From Paenibacillus dendrobii (GTDB taxonomy: Bacteria > Bacillota > Bacilli > Paenibacillales > Paenibacillaceae), in assembly GCF_009807035.1 (NCBI RefSeq), contig NZ_WUBI01000001.1, forward strand, positions 2,790,001-2,854,000: 64,000 nucleotides of DNA. The letters run 5' to 3'. The translations under genes were made by a program, and so were the position numbers. Shown piece after piece: positions 51,206 through 61,288 of the stretch (position 1 is the first letter of the stretch; the number at the start of each line of letters is the position of its first letter). The notes beneath the pieces are model-generated. The model had not been told where the DNA came from. It saw nothing but the letters and a program-made list of their open reading frames with translations, and did no database searches.

Positions 51206-53416
51206 CTACTGCTGGTCTTTAGGCTGGCGCATCGTAAGGCCGACACGCCCCTTTTTCAAATCCACGTTCAGCACCCATACGGTCACATTATCCCCGACGG
51301 ATACGACATCCATCGGATGCTTCACATAACCTTCGCTGAGCTGCGAAATATGGACAAGGCCGTCGCTTTTGATGCCAATATCCACAAATGCTCCGAAATC
51401 GATGACGTTTCGCACCGTTCCTTGAAGCTCCATACCAGGCATCAGATCCTCGATCTTCAGCACGTCCGTCCGGAAAATAGGCAGCGGAAGCTCTTCACGC
51501 GGATCACGGCCCGGACGCTGCAGGCTCTCCAGAATGTCGCGCAGCGTCGGCACACCGACGTCAAGCGCCTCAGCAAGCTGCTCCACATGCTGCTGTGCCA
51601 GAAGATTGGACAGTTCATGCGTCCCCAGCTTCTCCATGCCGATCCCTAGTTCCTTGAACAAACGGTCTACGACCGCGTAGGATTCCGGGTGAATCGGTGT
51701 ACGATCCAGCGGATTGTCACCTTCCGAAATGCGCAGGAAGCCGATGCACTGCTCATAGGTTTTGGCGCCGAGACGCGGCACGCTTTGCAGCTGCTTGCGG
51801 CTGCTGAATTTTCCGTTGGAATCGCGATATTTCACGATATTTTTGGCAAGTGTCGCATTAACCCCAGCCACATAAGACAGGAGGGATGGCGATGCCGTAT
51901 TCACGTCCACGCCGACATGGTTCACAGCAGATTCTACGACGGCCTTCAGGCTCTCATCCAGATGTTTTTGCGATACGTCATGCTGATATTGACCGACACC
52001 GATCGCTTTTGGTTCGATCTTAACCAGCTCTGCCAGCGGGTCCTGTACCCGGCGGGCAATGGAAACCGCGCTCCGCTCCGCAACATCAAGGTCCGGGAAC
52101 TCCTCCTGAGCCAGCTTGGAAGCCGAGTACACGCTCGCTCCGGCTTCATTGACGATCAGATAAGCAAGGCTCAAATCGCTCAGTTCGCCGATGACTTCTG
52201 CCACGAACTGTTCGGTCTCCCGGGAAGCCGTCCCGTTACCAATTACGATCAGCTGGATGCTGTACTTGTTAATCAGCTCTCTAAACTTCTCAGCTGCCTC
52301 TCTACGCTTGTTGTTCGGCGGAGTTGGATAGGTGACAGCCACCTCCAGCAGCTTGCCCGTATCATCCACAACAGCCAGCTTACAGCCTGTCCGGTAAGCC
52401 GGGTCAACGCCCAGGACGCATCTTCCTTTCACCGGCGGCTGCAGCAGCAGGCTTCGCAGGTTGCCGGAGAAGATGGAAATAGCCTGATTTTCGCCTTTTT
52501 CCGTGAGTTCCGCGCGGATCTCCCGTTCGATCGAAGGAGCAATCAGGCGCTTGTATGCATCTTCAATCACAGCGGTCAATATTGCCTGTACCGTGGAAGT
52601 GCCCTTAACCACCTGACGTGCCATGAAGCTGTGGATCGGATCTGCCGATACCTCAAGGCCTACCTTCAGGATATTTTCACGCTCGCCGCGATTGATGGCC
52701 AAAATCCGGTGAGGCGGCATTTTTTTGGCCAGCTCCCTGTAGCTGTAGTAGTTTTCATAGACAGATTCCTGCTCCGCGTCCTTCGCTTCGGATGTCAGCA
52801 TGGCATGATCCATCGTGTAGCGTCGTACCCAGGAACGAATTGTTGCATCATCCGCCATATTTTCAGCTAAAATATCCATGGCTCCGGCGATAGCGTCATC
52901 CGTGCTTTCAACGCCTTTTTCGGCATCAACATATGTAGCGGCTTCCTGCTGAAGATCTCCCTGCTTCGGTTGTTCCATAATCCAATTCGCAAGCGGTTCA
53001 AGCCCTTTTTCCTTCGCCACACTGGCGCGGGTTTTGCGTTTTTGCCGGTAAGGACGGTATAAATCCTCCACTTCCTGCAGCTTAACTGCCTTTTCAATGG
53101 ACGATTTCAGCTCTCCTGTCAGCTTCCCCTGCTCGTCAATAATCCGGATAACCTCACGTTTGCGTTCTTCCAGATTGCGGAGATAGTTCACCCGTTCCTC
53201 AATATCACGCAGCTGGTTTTCATCTAATTCCCCCGTCATTTCCTTACGGTAACGAGCAATAAACGGAATTGTGTTCCCTTCGTCCAATAGGCCCACCGTC
53301 GTGCGGATCTGCTTGAGCGAAATCTGCAATTCCTTTGCGGTTTGTTGTATGATCCGTTCCTGTTCCTTCGCCTTCTGCTCTTCCGTACTCATTTCCATAA
53401 CTACCTTATCTGTCAT
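51206..53416 (-). CDS. Tex-like RNA-binding protein
   Basis: A 736-residue full-length Tex protein. It has N-terminal helix-rich domains (GNTIPFIARYRKEMTGELDE, quoted in part), the YqgF-like fold with LGVDPAYRTGCKLAVVD, and helix-hairpin-helix motifs near NTASPSLLSYVAGVN. A C-terminal S1 domain (LQGTVRNVIDFGAFVDIGIK, quoted in part) completes it. Tex binds nucleic acids and influences transcription or RNA stability. AGAGGGA precedes the ATG. The opposite strand has a long shadow frame. Confidence 0.95.
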   Translation of the reverse strand: MTDKVVMEMSTEEQKAKEQERIIQQTAKELQISLKQIRTTVGLLDEGNTIPFIARYRKEMTGELDENQLRDIEERVNYLRNLEERKREVIRIIDEQGKLTGELKSSIEKAVKLQEVEDLYRPYRQKRKTRASVAKEKGLEPLANWIMEQPKQGDLQQEAATYVDAEKGVESTDDAIAGAMDILAENMADDATIRSWVRRYTMDHAMLTSEAKDAEQESVYENYYSYRELAKKMPPHRILAINRGERENILKVGLEVSADPIHSFMARQVVKGTSTVQAILTAVIEDAYKRLIAPSIEREIRAELTEKGENQAISIFSGNLRSLLLQPPVKGRCVLGVDPAYRTGCKLAVVDDTGKLLEVAVTYPTPPNNKRREAAEKFRELINKYSIQLIVIGNGTASRETEQFVAEVIGELSDLSLAYLIVNEAGASVYSASKLAQEEFPDLDVAERSAVSIARRVQDPLAELVKIEPKAIGVGQYQHDVSQKHLDESLKAVVESAVNHVGVDVNTASPSLLSYVAGVNATLAKNIVKYRDSNGKFSSRKQLQSVPRLGAKTYEQCIGFLRISEGDNPLDRTPIHPESYAVVDRLFKELGIGMEKLGTHELSNLLAQQHVEQLAEALDVGVPTLRDILESLQRPGRDPREELPLPIFRTDVLKIEDLMPGMELQGTVRNVIDFGAFVDIGIKSDGLVHISQLSEGYVKHPMDVVSVGDNVTVWVLNVDLKKGRVGLTMRQPKDQQ

Positions 53417-53746
53417 AAAAAAATCCCTCTTTTCCCCGTATCAGTCGATTGTTATGCGTAAATAGTTCAAAATCCGGTATATTTCGTTCGTTTATTAGCG
53501 CAGTCCATTCATTTCATTTTCGTCATGTTAAATTTCTATCTCCGTTGTGTTTACTCAATTCCGGAGTTCAGGTTTAATAATAAAATAAATTTTAGATTTT
53601 ATTCTAAAAAGTGAAGCATGGTTCTTGTATATTATCACAAACTTTTGGCTACATTTCCAGCGGACATCTTTGGAAGAGGCAAACAATGATGGCAGAAGCT
53701 TCTTCCATGAGCGATTTTCCCCTTCTAATGTCCCGTCATTGCAAAA
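53417..53746. other. Intergenic region between tex and the alpha-galactosidase terminator
   Basis: This 330-bp AT-rich stretch presumably holds the tex promoter (minus strand). Short frames on both strands lack ribosome binding sites and coding bias. I see no RNA gene or repeat in it. Confidence 0.4.
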
Positions 53747-53779
53747 AGCCCTGCCCCGGAATATCCGGAGCAAGGCTTG
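53747..53779 (-). terminator. Terminator of the alpha-galactosidase gene
   Basis: AAGCC-TTGC-TCCGG pairs with CCGGG-GCAG-GGCTT on the minus strand (imperfect stem, ATA-type loop), followed by TTT. It is 37 bp after the stop codon. Confidence 0.75.
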
Positions 53780-53815
53780 TATTTTACAATCTTTTTACAT
53801 GATCAATCAAGGCTT

Positions 53816-56011
53816 TTAATGCGACGCTCTTGTCAAACGGATCAGTTCGCCGTGGAAATCTCCCCGCTTCTCTCCTACTGAAATGCCGGCATACATCAGG
53901 GCATCGCCGCTATAAATCCCTTCGCTGCCGAGGATGGAGTAATCCGCTGCCGGGTCCAGGCCCTTCAGCTTGAGACGGCTGAGCGGCGCATTCGATTCAG
54001 ACAATACACGGAAATAGAATACGGCCGCTTCGCTTCCGTCCTCTGCCACGAACATCCACGCCGTCTCGTTCCCTTCAAATGGGCTCAGCAGCCGGTAATG
54101 CAGTCCAAACTGCACCAATCCGCGGATCTCCTTGTATAAAGTGACCTGCTTCTTGACGGCCTCGTTCTCTTCCTCCGAAAACCGCGTCAGATCCAGCTCA
54201 TATCCGAAGTTCCCCGACATCGCTACCAGTCCGCGCGTGTCCAGCGACGTTGTGCGATTGAGCTGATGGTTGGGCACCGCGGAAACATGGGAGCCCATGG
54301 AGCTGACCGGATACACGAGGCTGGTGCCATATTGGATTCGCAGGCGGGCAATCGCATCCGTATTATCGCTTGTCCAGGTTTGAGGCATGTAATGCAGCAT
54401 ACCCGGATCAAAGCGTCCCCCTCCGCCAGAGCAGCTTTCAAATAAAATATGAGGAAATGAGGATGTGATCCGCTCCATGACCTCATAAAGTCCGAGCATA
54501 TAGCGGTGGGCCGTTTCCCGTTGCCGCTGCGGCGGCAGCAGAGCCGATCCGATCTCGGTCATATTGCGGTTCATGTCCCATTTCACATACGTAATCGGTG
54601 CGCTGCTCAGAACATCGCTGAGCATCCGGACGATCTCATCCCTGACGTCCTGGCGCGAGAAATCCAGGATCAACTGCTGTCTGCCCTCCGTACGTCGGCG
54701 TTCCGGCACATGGAGACACCAGTCGGGATGCTTGCGGTATAGATCGCTGTCCGGCGAAACCATCTCCGGCTCGAACCATAGACCAAATTGCATACCAAGC
54801 TGATTTACTCTGTGAACCAGATCGTTCAGACCTTCCGGCATTTTGTTCAAATCGACAACCCAATCGCCAAGCGATGAATTATCGCTGTCGCGATGTCCGA
54901 ACCAGCCATCGTCCAGCACGAACAGCTCGATCCCAAGCTCTTGGCCGGCTTTCGCAATGCTTTCGATTTTTTCGGCATTGAAGTTAAAATACGTTGCTTC
55001 CCAGTTGTTGACGAGCACCGGACGCTCCTTGTCGCGGAACTGCCCCCGGGCCAGCCGTTCCCGGTACAGCTTATGGTAAATACGGGACATCCCGCCAAGG
55101 CCATCCGCAGAGTATACCATCACGGTTTCCGGTGTCTGGAAGGATTCACCCGGTTCAAGCAGCCAAGTAAAATCAAAAGGGTTGATTCCGATCGAAAGCC
55201 TTGTTGTCCGGAACTGATCCACCTCTGCTTGGGCGATAAAGCTGCCGCTGTATACCAAACTAAAGCCGTAGACTTCGCCGTGGTCTTCATCCGTTCCCGG
55301 TGACAACAGCGCGGCAAAAGGATTCTGTTGGTGGCTGCTTGATCCGCGGCGGCTTTCCACAGCCTGCATGCCGTATGCAAGCGGCCTGCGCACGATATCC
55401 CGCTCACGCGTCCATGCACCGGACAACTGAAGCCATTCATAGTCCATATGAGGGAAATCGATACTGGCACTGAGTGCCTGCAAAAGTTCCACGTTCGTGT
55501 CGCTGTCATTGTTGATGCGCAGAGAACGTGTGATGGCATCATATTCTTCCAACACCGTGTAGATCAGCTCCACATGGAGCCCGGAAACCTTATCCTGCAT
55601 ATGCAGCACGAGGGTTTCCGCCTCACTCTCACGCTCAACGTACACAGAAGGAAGGCCATCCAGTCTCGGTTTCCCCTGCTCCATCCGGTAAGAGACATAT
55701 TTAAATTCCGTTATTGTCGTGCCATTATCAAGTTTCGCCTGCAGCAGCGGATGACGATAATCGCTTGTTCCGTATACCGGCAGCTCCTGCGGAAGGGTAT
55801 CCAGCGAAATGCTGCGGTCTTCGGGTACCGGATTCGGGCTGAAAGAGCAGCGTTCCTGCGTAACCAAAAGCCAGCTGAGATCTCCTGCCCGCAGCCGTTT
55901 GCCATAGTACAAATGAGCCGCGTAACCGGAAGGAAGGATTTGAAAAACGTAACTTGCACCTTTCGTTTGCAGGTGGAAAAGCTGCAGTTTAGCATCGATA
56001 TGAATTCCCAT
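53816..56011 (-). CDS. GH36 alpha-galactosidase
   Basis: The 731-residue protein has the GH36 layout: an N-terminal beta-supersandwich, a central TIM barrel and a C-terminal beta-sheet domain. Family motifs are NNWEATYFNF, FVLDDGWFGHRD, GLWFEPEMVSPDSDLY and the nucleophile Asp in TYVKWDMNR. The acid/base site is in ESCSGGGGRFDPGML with WTSDNTDA. It lacks a signal peptide, so it acts on imported melibiose or raffinose-type sugars in the cytoplasm. No sugar transporter or regulator gene is adjacent, which is unusual for a sugar locus. Confidence 0.95.
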   Translation of the reverse strand: MGIHIDAKLQLFHLQTKGASYVFQILPSGYAAHLYYGKRLRAGDLSWLLVTQERCSFSPNPVPEDRSISLDTLPQELPVYGTSDYRHPLLQAKLDNGTTITEFKYVSYRMEQGKPRLDGLPSVYVERESEAETLVLHMQDKVSGLHVELIYTVLEEYDAITRSLRINNDSDTNVELLQALSASIDFPHMDYEWLQLSGAWTRERDIVRRPLAYGMQAVESRRGSSSHQQNPFAALLSPGTDEDHGEVYGFSLVYSGSFIAQAEVDQFRTTRLSIGINPFDFTWLLEPGESFQTPETVMVYSADGLGGMSRIYHKLYRERLARGQFRDKERPVLVNNWEATYFNFNAEKIESIAKAGQELGIELFVLDDGWFGHRDSDNSSLGDWVVDLNKMPEGLNDLVHRVNQLGMQFGLWFEPEMVSPDSDLYRKHPDWCLHVPERRRTEGRQQLILDFSRQDVRDEIVRMLSDVLSSAPITYVKWDMNRNMTEIGSALLPPQRQRETAHRYMLGLYEVMERITSSFPHILFESCSGGGGRFDPGMLHYMPQTWTSDNTDAIARLRIQYGTSLVYPVSSMGSHVSAVPNHQLNRTTSLDTRGLVAMSGNFGYELDLTRFSEEENEAVKKQVTLYKEIRGLVQFGLHYRLLSPFEGNETAWMFVAEDGSEAAVFYFRVLSESNAPLSRLKLKGLDPAADYSILGSEGIYSGDALMYAGISVGEKRGDFHGELIRLTRASH

Positions 56012-56176
56012 ATATCCCTCCGTATGCTTAAGCGGAAGTAGCCTTTCATGTTGTTATCCGGCCTTTTCCGCTCTTTATTGAATACTCTAAAGGTACATGG
56101 TTCAGTCAACGGATACAATGGACTTATGTGACATTTTTACGGAAACGAAGAGACCCGGGATGCTTCACTCAAAAAG

Positions 56177-56205
56177 AAAAAAGGCGTACCCGTAGGCACG
56201 CCTTT
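56177..56205 (-). terminator. Terminator of the EndoA operon
   Basis: AAAGGCGTGCC and GGTACGCCTTT form a stem with a short loop, followed on the minus strand by TTTCTTTTT. It lies just after the toxin gene. Confidence 0.88.
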
Positions 56206-56223
56206 ACTTCTGCACGTTCATGG

Positions 56224-56574
56224 TTAAAAGTCGATCAAGCTCAAACTGATTTGCAGGGAATCATCCACCTTTTTCATCGTTTCCTCGTCCAGATGGGTGA
56301 TTTTGTCCGTCAGTCTTTGCTTATCAATGGTTCGGATTTGCTCCAGCAATATCACAGAGTCCCTGTCAAAACCATGCGAAGCCGCATCGATTTCCACATG
56401 CGTCGGCAGTTTGGCTTTTTGAATCTGGGCCGTAATGGCTGCCACGATTACCGTAGGACTAAAGCGATTGCCGATATCATTCTGAATAATCAGCACCGGT
56501 CTCACTCCACCTTGTTCAGAACCGACAACGGGTGAAAGATCCGCAAAAAAAACGTCGCCGCGTTTTACGATCAA
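56224..56574 (-). CDS. ndoA: EndoA mRNA interferase (MazF/PemK toxin)
   Basis: The 116-residue protein matches B. subtilis EndoA (YdcE) throughout, including [32 protein letters not shown] and [17 protein letters not shown] (quoted in part). It is a ribosome-independent endoribonuclease recognising UACAU in B. subtilis. It starts 3 bp after the antitoxin gene ends, the standard arrangement. Confidence 0.96.
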   Translation of the reverse strand: MIVKRGDVFFADLSPVVGSEQGGVRPVLIIQNDIGNRFSPTVIVAAITAQIQKAKLPTHVEIDAASHGFDRDSVILLEQIRTIDKQRLTDKITHLDEETMKKVDDSLQISLSLIDF

Positions 56575-56577
56575 TGT

Positions 56578-56856
56578 TTACACCCCGCTCACTAAGCGGC
56601 CTAGAGTGCTGTCTGCATCTTCCTCCGCATGAAACGCTTCAGAGGCCATGGTCAAGTTGATTTTGGCCATTTCCATATAGCCGCGCTGCATAGACTCCCG
56701 GATATAACGCTTCTTCCGTTCAACCAAATACAACTTCATGGCCTGCCTGATAAGTTCACTGCGGTTGGAATTCTCCATAGCAACGATGCCATCCACTTCC
56801 TGCAAAAGATGATCCGGCAAGCTGATCATAATTCTTTTGGTATTCTGCATATTAGC
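56578..56856 (-). CDS. ndoAI: EndoAI antitoxin (ribbon-helix-helix)
   Basis: I take GTG 56856 (MANMQNTKRI), with GGGGGTGGAAG upstream; ATG 56850 is also possible, while the frame back to 56916 is unlikely. The 92-residue product has an N-terminal ribbon-helix-helix domain (KRIMISLPDHLLQEVDGIV, NRSELIRQAMKLYL) and the conserved RRGYMEMAKINL-type toxin-binding segment (RGYMEMAKINLTMASEA). It neutralises EndoA and probably autorepresses the pair. Confidence 0.92.
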   Translation of the reverse strand, partial: ANMQNTKRIMISLPDHLLQEVDGIVAMENSNRSELIRQAMKLYLVERKKRYIRESMQRGYMEMAKINLTMASEAFHAEEDADSTLGRLVSGV

Positions 56857-57143
56857 CACCTTTTCTTCCACCCCCACAACCTTCACACCCTTGTGCACCA
56901 GTATAACTTTATTCAAGGAAATTTATACAAAGGAATATATATGCCGAAGGTATATCAGGTATGCTGCATTCCATTATAAACTACAGTCGGCATTTCCGTA
57001 CAGACAATCTCGTCACAATTCTATATTCGAGATGCATGCAAGTTATTCCTTCTGCTCCCACGTAAAACGTCTATCGATATACTTTCACGGAAGACAGACG
57101 CGTTTACTGGCAGTTTTCCTTGCGTTATAAGGATGTGATCACA

Positions 57144-58328
57144 TTAGCGGATCAATGGGTTGACTAAGGTAACGGGAGCCCCGTTTCTTAGATAGGAACG
57201 AGGAATCCGGGCAGCAATCATACAGATGACCTCATAGTGAATGGTACCCAGCCAGGAAGCCAGCTCATCTGCGGATATGCATGCCCCAGACTGCTGGCCG
57301 ATGAGTACAACCTCTTCGCCGGCTTGAATTTCTTTTGCTTCATCAGCAAAAGATTGCAGCGATACCATACACTGGTCCATGCAAATCGTTCCGACTACGG
57401 GAACGCGGCGGCCGCGGATCAGTACCTCCGCTTTGCCGCTAAGCATTCGGGAATATCCGTCCGCATAGCCGATCGGAAGCGTGGCAATGATCTCCTCGGC
57501 ATCTGTCACGTACCTTGCGCCGTAACTGACGCCCCAATGAGGCGGAAGCATTTTGACAAACGCAACCTTTGTCTTCAGCGTCAATACCGGGGTCAGCGCC
57601 ACCTTTTGCCGGTTGACCTCATCCGAAGGATATAGCCCATACATGCTGATTCCAATGCGGACCATGTTGAAAGACAACTCCGGAGTGTCAATCGCGGCGG
57701 CACTGTTTCCCGTATGTATAATCGGTAGGCTTATGCCTCTTTCTTTCAGTGCGACCACTACGCTTGCAAAGCGCCGGTATTGCTCCAGTGTATAGCTCTT
57801 ATCTTCTTCATCCGCCTTGGAAAAATGGGTAAACATGCCTTCTACCTCAGCCTGCGGCAATGCCATAGCCTCTTCGATAAAAGAAATGGCAGTTTCGCCG
57901 GAAAGAAGTCCCAATCTGCCCATGCCGCTGTCGATCTTGATGTGTACCTTTAATGGACGCACCAGACTCTCTGCCGGCAGAGCCTTAATGGCTTCCAGTA
58001 CCTCCGGGCTGAACAATGTAACGGTTACCTGATGCTCCCAGGCTGCCTGAATGCCCTCCGGCGGTGTATACCCGAGGACCAGCACCGGCGCCTGAATGCC
58101 TGCCTGGCGAAGCTGGATCGCTTCATCCAGAAAGGCAACGCTTAAGTAGTCCGCTCCCGCCTGCTCCAGCTCCCGCGACACTTCAATAGCCCCATGTCCG
58201 TAAGCATCCGCTTTAACACAGGCCAGAAGCAGCATCTCTTCAGGGAGCGCCCGTCGGAAAGTTGTATAATTAGCACGCAAATGATCCAGATTTATTTCCG
58301 CTTGTGTAGCTCTATATTGAACTTGCAT
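57144..58328 (-). CDS. alr: Alanine racemase
   Basis: ATG 58328 has AAGGTGA upstream; the GTG 12 bp earlier lies in that site. The product is about 394 residues. The PLP lysine is in CVKADAYGHG and the second catalytic residue, Tyr, in WGVSYGARY. RIGISMYGLYPSDE is the typical middle motif. It makes D-alanine for peptidoglycan and is also involved in spore germination control. The gene order ydcC-alr-ndoAI-ndoA matches B. subtilis. Confidence 0.95.
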   Translation of the reverse strand: MQVQYRATQAEINLDHLRANYTTFRRALPEEMLLLACVKADAYGHGAIEVSRELEQAGADYLSVAFLDEAIQLRQAGIQAPVLVLGYTPPEGIQAAWEHQVTVTLFSPEVLEAIKALPAESLVRPLKVHIKIDSGMGRLGLLSGETAISFIEEAMALPQAEVEGMFTHFSKADEEDKSYTLEQYRRFASVVVALKERGISLPIIHTGNSAAAIDTPELSFNMVRIGISMYGLYPSDEVNRQKVALTPVLTLKTKVAFVKMLPPHWGVSYGARYVTDAEEIIATLPIGYADGYSRMLSGKAEVLIRGRRVPVVGTICMDQCMVSLQSFADEAKEIQAGEEVVLIGQQSGACISADELASWLGTIHYEVICMIAARIPRSYLRNGAPVTLVNPLIR

Positions 58329-58361
58329 TTTTGCAGTCACCTTCTCTTACGTTTTAACACC

Positions 58362-58456
58362 TATATAGATTGAACTAAAGTTTGATATGGCTTATCACCT
58401 GATCACGGTCCGTTCTGTGCTCCGCAATCGTGACTTGCTTTAGTTCATTCTATATA
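58362..58456. mobile_element. 95-bp hairpin element with 19-bp terminal inverted repeats (MITE-like)
   Basis: TATATAGATTGAACTAAAG at the left end and CTTTAGTTCATTCTATATA at the right end are inverted repeats with one mismatch. Between them lie 57 bp with a further TCACG/CGTGA pair. The whole can fold into a long hairpin. The flanks are AT-rich. It sits in the upstream region of alr and has no coding capacity. Such elements are typical of miniature inverted-repeat transposable elements, but no target-site duplication is certain. Confidence 0.6.
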
Positions 58457-58552
58457 ACTCGCTCATTAATCGTAATGTTCGAGAAGGCCACTGTCAATGA
58501 ACCACGGCTGGCCGGATTAAGGCTGGTTTACCGTACCACACGGCGTCAGAAG

Positions 58553-58614
58553 AAAAAATAGGCGGAGGCCAGCATTGTAGAGGAATCAGCTCTAACAATC
58601 CGGAAATCCGCCTA
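58553..58614 (-). terminator. Terminator of the ydcC-like gene
   Basis: TAGGCGGA (58559-58566) pairs with TCCGCCTA (58607-58614), with additional inner pairing of CAGC/GCTG, followed on the minus strand by TTTTTT (58558-58553). Confidence 0.82.
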
Positions 58615-58621
58615 CTTTGTA

Positions 58622-59725
58622 TTATTTACCCGTTTGTTCCTGTAAAGACACGGCAATTTTCGTCATTTCGTCAACCGGAAGATTTGCGCTGGTAATGCGG
58701 AATTCGATGCCTTCATCATTCATCCAGGTCAGCGTTTTTTGCTCATCTCCCGTGAGGAGTCCCGAAGTAAATCCAAGATCAACGACCGTCCCCGATGCCA
58801 GTGATGAAACGGCCATGTCCTGTGAACGGGATTCCATGATCGTATACTGGTAAGTTCCGTCGTAACGGAGAAGGACCGTATGGGAAGCGCTGTTCTCCAT
58901 TTTATTGGTATCCTTGCTATCGACGCCTTCAGGCATGTAGACCGGAACAATCATGCCGAAATCACCAAGCTCTTTCGGGGCAGCAGCCGTGCTGCCGTCC
59001 GTTTGTTGATCATCCGCAGAAATCGGGTTCCCGTTCTCATCTACCTGCATGACTGTACCCAGGGTAGGATCGCCATCGCCCTGAACCGTCATGTTGCGTT
59101 TCATATCAAAGGAATCCTTGTCGAATTTGGCATCGAACTTGAATTCGCTGAATTTCACTTCCACCATGACATGTGCTTCGCCATCTGATACCTGTACCTG
59201 TTTAGGCGCATAATTGTCCTTGCTGAGCCAAATTTTTTGGCGGACCAGAGACTGGCTGTGATAGTTGGCCGCTACGTCAAATACATAACTGTCTTTGTCA
59301 GAGGCAAACTGGCGGGTGTTGTCGCTGAGAATGCCTTGTACCAGCGTTTGATACAGATAGACCTGTCCTTGATTTTCCGGCCAATCGCTCTTGAAGCGGA
59401 AGCTTTTGTTCAAGCTTGGCGTCAAGACGAACACGCCGTCATCATTGCGGAGTACGATCTGTGTTACATCCTTTTGGGCATTGGTAAGGCTGATGCGGTA
59501 ATAGGAGGGGTTTTGATACCACACCTCAATGTTATACTCCTGCGGTTTTTCTCCCGTGTAGAGAGTCATTTTCCCCGTTCCCTTATAAGATCCCTCCTTG
59601 CTTTGCAGTGTATCGGCAACATTATTCAAACCTTTGACTACGGAAGCAGCGTCTTTTTTGCCGCACCCGGCAAATACGACGGTGACGCACAAGATCATGG
59701 CGAGTACCCATGACATCCGGCGCAT
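58622..59725 (-). CDS. LolA-fold lipoprotein (YdcC-like)
   Basis: ATG 59725 (MRRMSWVLAM) follows AAAGGGGATG; the longer frame to 59857 has no site. The 367-residue product is a lipoprotein with lipobox VFAGC. The LolA/YdcC-like beta-barrel segment runs about 30-250 (GTGKMTLYTGEKPQEYNIEVWYQ, quoted in part). A second domain ends with the DUF4367-type GLLTGDEQKTLTWMNDEGI (quoted in part). B. subtilis YdcC sits at the same place upstream of alr. The function is unknown; a sporulation link has been proposed for the family. Confidence 0.85.
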   Translation of the reverse strand: MRRMSWVLAMILCVTVVFAGCGKKDAASVVKGLNNVADTLQSKEGSYKGTGKMTLYTGEKPQEYNIEVWYQNPSYYRISLTNAQKDVTQIVLRNDDGVFVLTPSLNKSFRFKSDWPENQGQVYLYQTLVQGILSDNTRQFASDKDSYVFDVAANYHSQSLVRQKIWLSKDNYAPKQVQVSDGEAHVMVEVKFSEFKFDAKFDKDSFDMKRNMTVQGDGDPTLGTVMQVDENGNPISADDQQTDGSTAAAPKELGDFGMIVPVYMPEGVDSKDTNKMENSASHTVLLRYDGTYQYTIMESRSQDMAVSSLASGTVVDLGFTSGLLTGDEQKTLTWMNDEGIEFRITSANLPVDEMTKIAVSLQEQTGK

Positions 59726-59862
59726 GACATCATCCCCTTTAGCACATGTTTTACTTGATTGATACATGTCTATGAGGGACTTGTTCACATTATGCAGACT
59801 AGCCTGACAAGCCGGGGAACGGTTGTACATTTTCCCTTCCATCATGCGTGCATTCACAATAA

Positions 59863-59899
59863 AAACAACTGCAATCCCCGAGACAGGGAGCAGTTGTTT
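59863..59899 (-). terminator. Terminator of the MFS gene
   Basis: AAACAACTGC and GCAGTTGTTT form a 10-bp stem, followed on the minus strand by TTATTGT. It lies 7 bp after the stop codon. Confidence 0.85.
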
Positions 59900-59905
59900 C
59901 GATGA

Positions 59906-61228
59906 CTATACGGAAGAAGAGGCGGGAACAGTATCCGGACTTACTACAGGTGAAGCAAACAAATTCTCATCTGCATCATGGGGAGTAGGGAGCTTCTTCG
60001 TTACCGGATCGAAGATCCAATAGATCCCCACCCCAAATACTACGATGCCACAGCCTGCGATTACGAGCGAGCTTGCCGCGATAACGCCCAAACTTCCGCC
60101 GATAAGGCTACCAAGGGGCATTGCGATACCGCTGAGTCCGGAGGCTGCCGCAAATACGGTGCCCAAGCTTTTTTCCGGCACGGCTTTTTGAATCACGGTA
60201 TTGATAATGACATTGGTTACTCCGCCCGGAAACCAAGCCAGACCATAGACCAGAATGATGAGCCAGGTCCAATGGCTGAATATGCTGAGGCACCAAGCTG
60301 CTCCAGACAAACAAAAAGCAGCGGCAAAGAGGTGTCCGAGACGTACGCGTTCCAACTTCATATAGGGTGTAAGCATCGCGCCAAGCAAACTTCCGCAGGC
60401 CTGCGCCATGAGGAGAATACCGTATACTCCCGCCCCGCCGAGGCTTTTAGCGAAGGCCGGCATGACGGTAAAGGTGGCTCCGCCTGCCGCATTAATCAAG
60501 ATGATGCCGAATAGTATCCGTGACAGCGGCGTGGCAAGAATCAGCCTTAGCCCCTCCTTCATATCGGAAAGATAGCTTTTCATAGGATTCTGGCGCGGCT
60601 TCGGTTTACTTTGTTCTTTTTCGGGTGTTGATAATATGTTGTTATCAGCATTTTGTGATGTAGTCTTCATTCGCAACTGCATGAACAAAAGCGCCCCGAT
60701 GAAAAACCCCAGCGAGTTCCACAAATAGAGCGAAACCGCCCCCAACACAACAATTAATGCGCCGGAAATCGCGTTGCAGGCAACGTCGATGCCTTGGTAG
60801 GCGATCGAGAACAAGGAATTCCCCTGCGTCAGCTGATGTTTGCCCAGGATTTTGGGAAGGGCCGACATCTGGGCCGGATAGAACCACATATTAATGGTTG
60901 TCAGGATCGGCGTGATGGTAAGCACGAGTCCTACCGTCAGAAAATCAAAATAGGAGGCTACAGGTACGATCAGCAGCAGCAGAGCCTGAAACAGCTGGGT
61001 ATATACCAGCAGGCCCCGCAGTGGAACACGGTCTATAAAGGGGCCGGAAAAAAGTTGAATAATTCGGGGAAGGATCGATAAAAAACCGGCAATCCCCGTA
61101 TATAATGTAGATCCGCCCAGGCTGTACACCAGCCACATGGCCGCTACCGCGTACAAACTGTCACCTATATTGGTCAGAATGCGGCCGATAAACAGCAGCG
61201 TGAAATTACGGTTTTTAAAGATCTCCAC
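59906..61228 (-). CDS. MFS transporter (MFS_3/enterobactin-exporter type)
   Basis: A 440-residue protein with 12 hydrophobic segments, starting MEIFKNRNFTLLFIGRILTNIGDS, the characteristic opening of the MFS_3 group of exporters. A central loop of about 35 charged residues separates the two halves. A GPFIDRVPLRGLLVYTQ motif A variant follows helix 2. The gene is 60 bp downstream of an ArsR-type repressor gene, so export of the regulator's inducer is likely. The substrate is unknown. Confidence 0.88.
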   Translation of the reverse strand: MEIFKNRNFTLLFIGRILTNIGDSLYAVAAMWLVYSLGGSTLYTGIAGFLSILPRIIQLFSGPFIDRVPLRGLLVYTQLFQALLLLIVPVASYFDFLTVGLVLTITPILTTINMWFYPAQMSALPKILGKHQLTQGNSLFSIAYQGIDVACNAISGALIVVLGAVSLYLWNSLGFFIGALLFMQLRMKTTSQNADNNILSTPEKEQSKPKPRQNPMKSYLSDMKEGLRLILATPLSRILFGIILINAAGGATFTVMPAFAKSLGGAGVYGILLMAQACGSLLGAMLTPYMKLERVRLGHLFAAAFCLSGAAWCLSIFSHWTWLIILVYGLAWFPGGVTNVIINTVIQKAVPEKSLGTVFAAASGLSGIAMPLGSLIGGSLGVIAASSLVIAGCGIVVFGVGIYWIFDPVTKKLPTPHDADENLFASPVVSPDTVPASSSV

Positions 61229-61288
61229 GAATTAGCCCACCTATTCATTATGAATTACCAGCAATTCAACTACTGACCTAAGACACGT

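Noticed and set aside
51689..52870. A 393-residue plus-strand open frame
   Set aside because: It is antisense to tex, which has all family domains. The frame is a by-product of codon bias.
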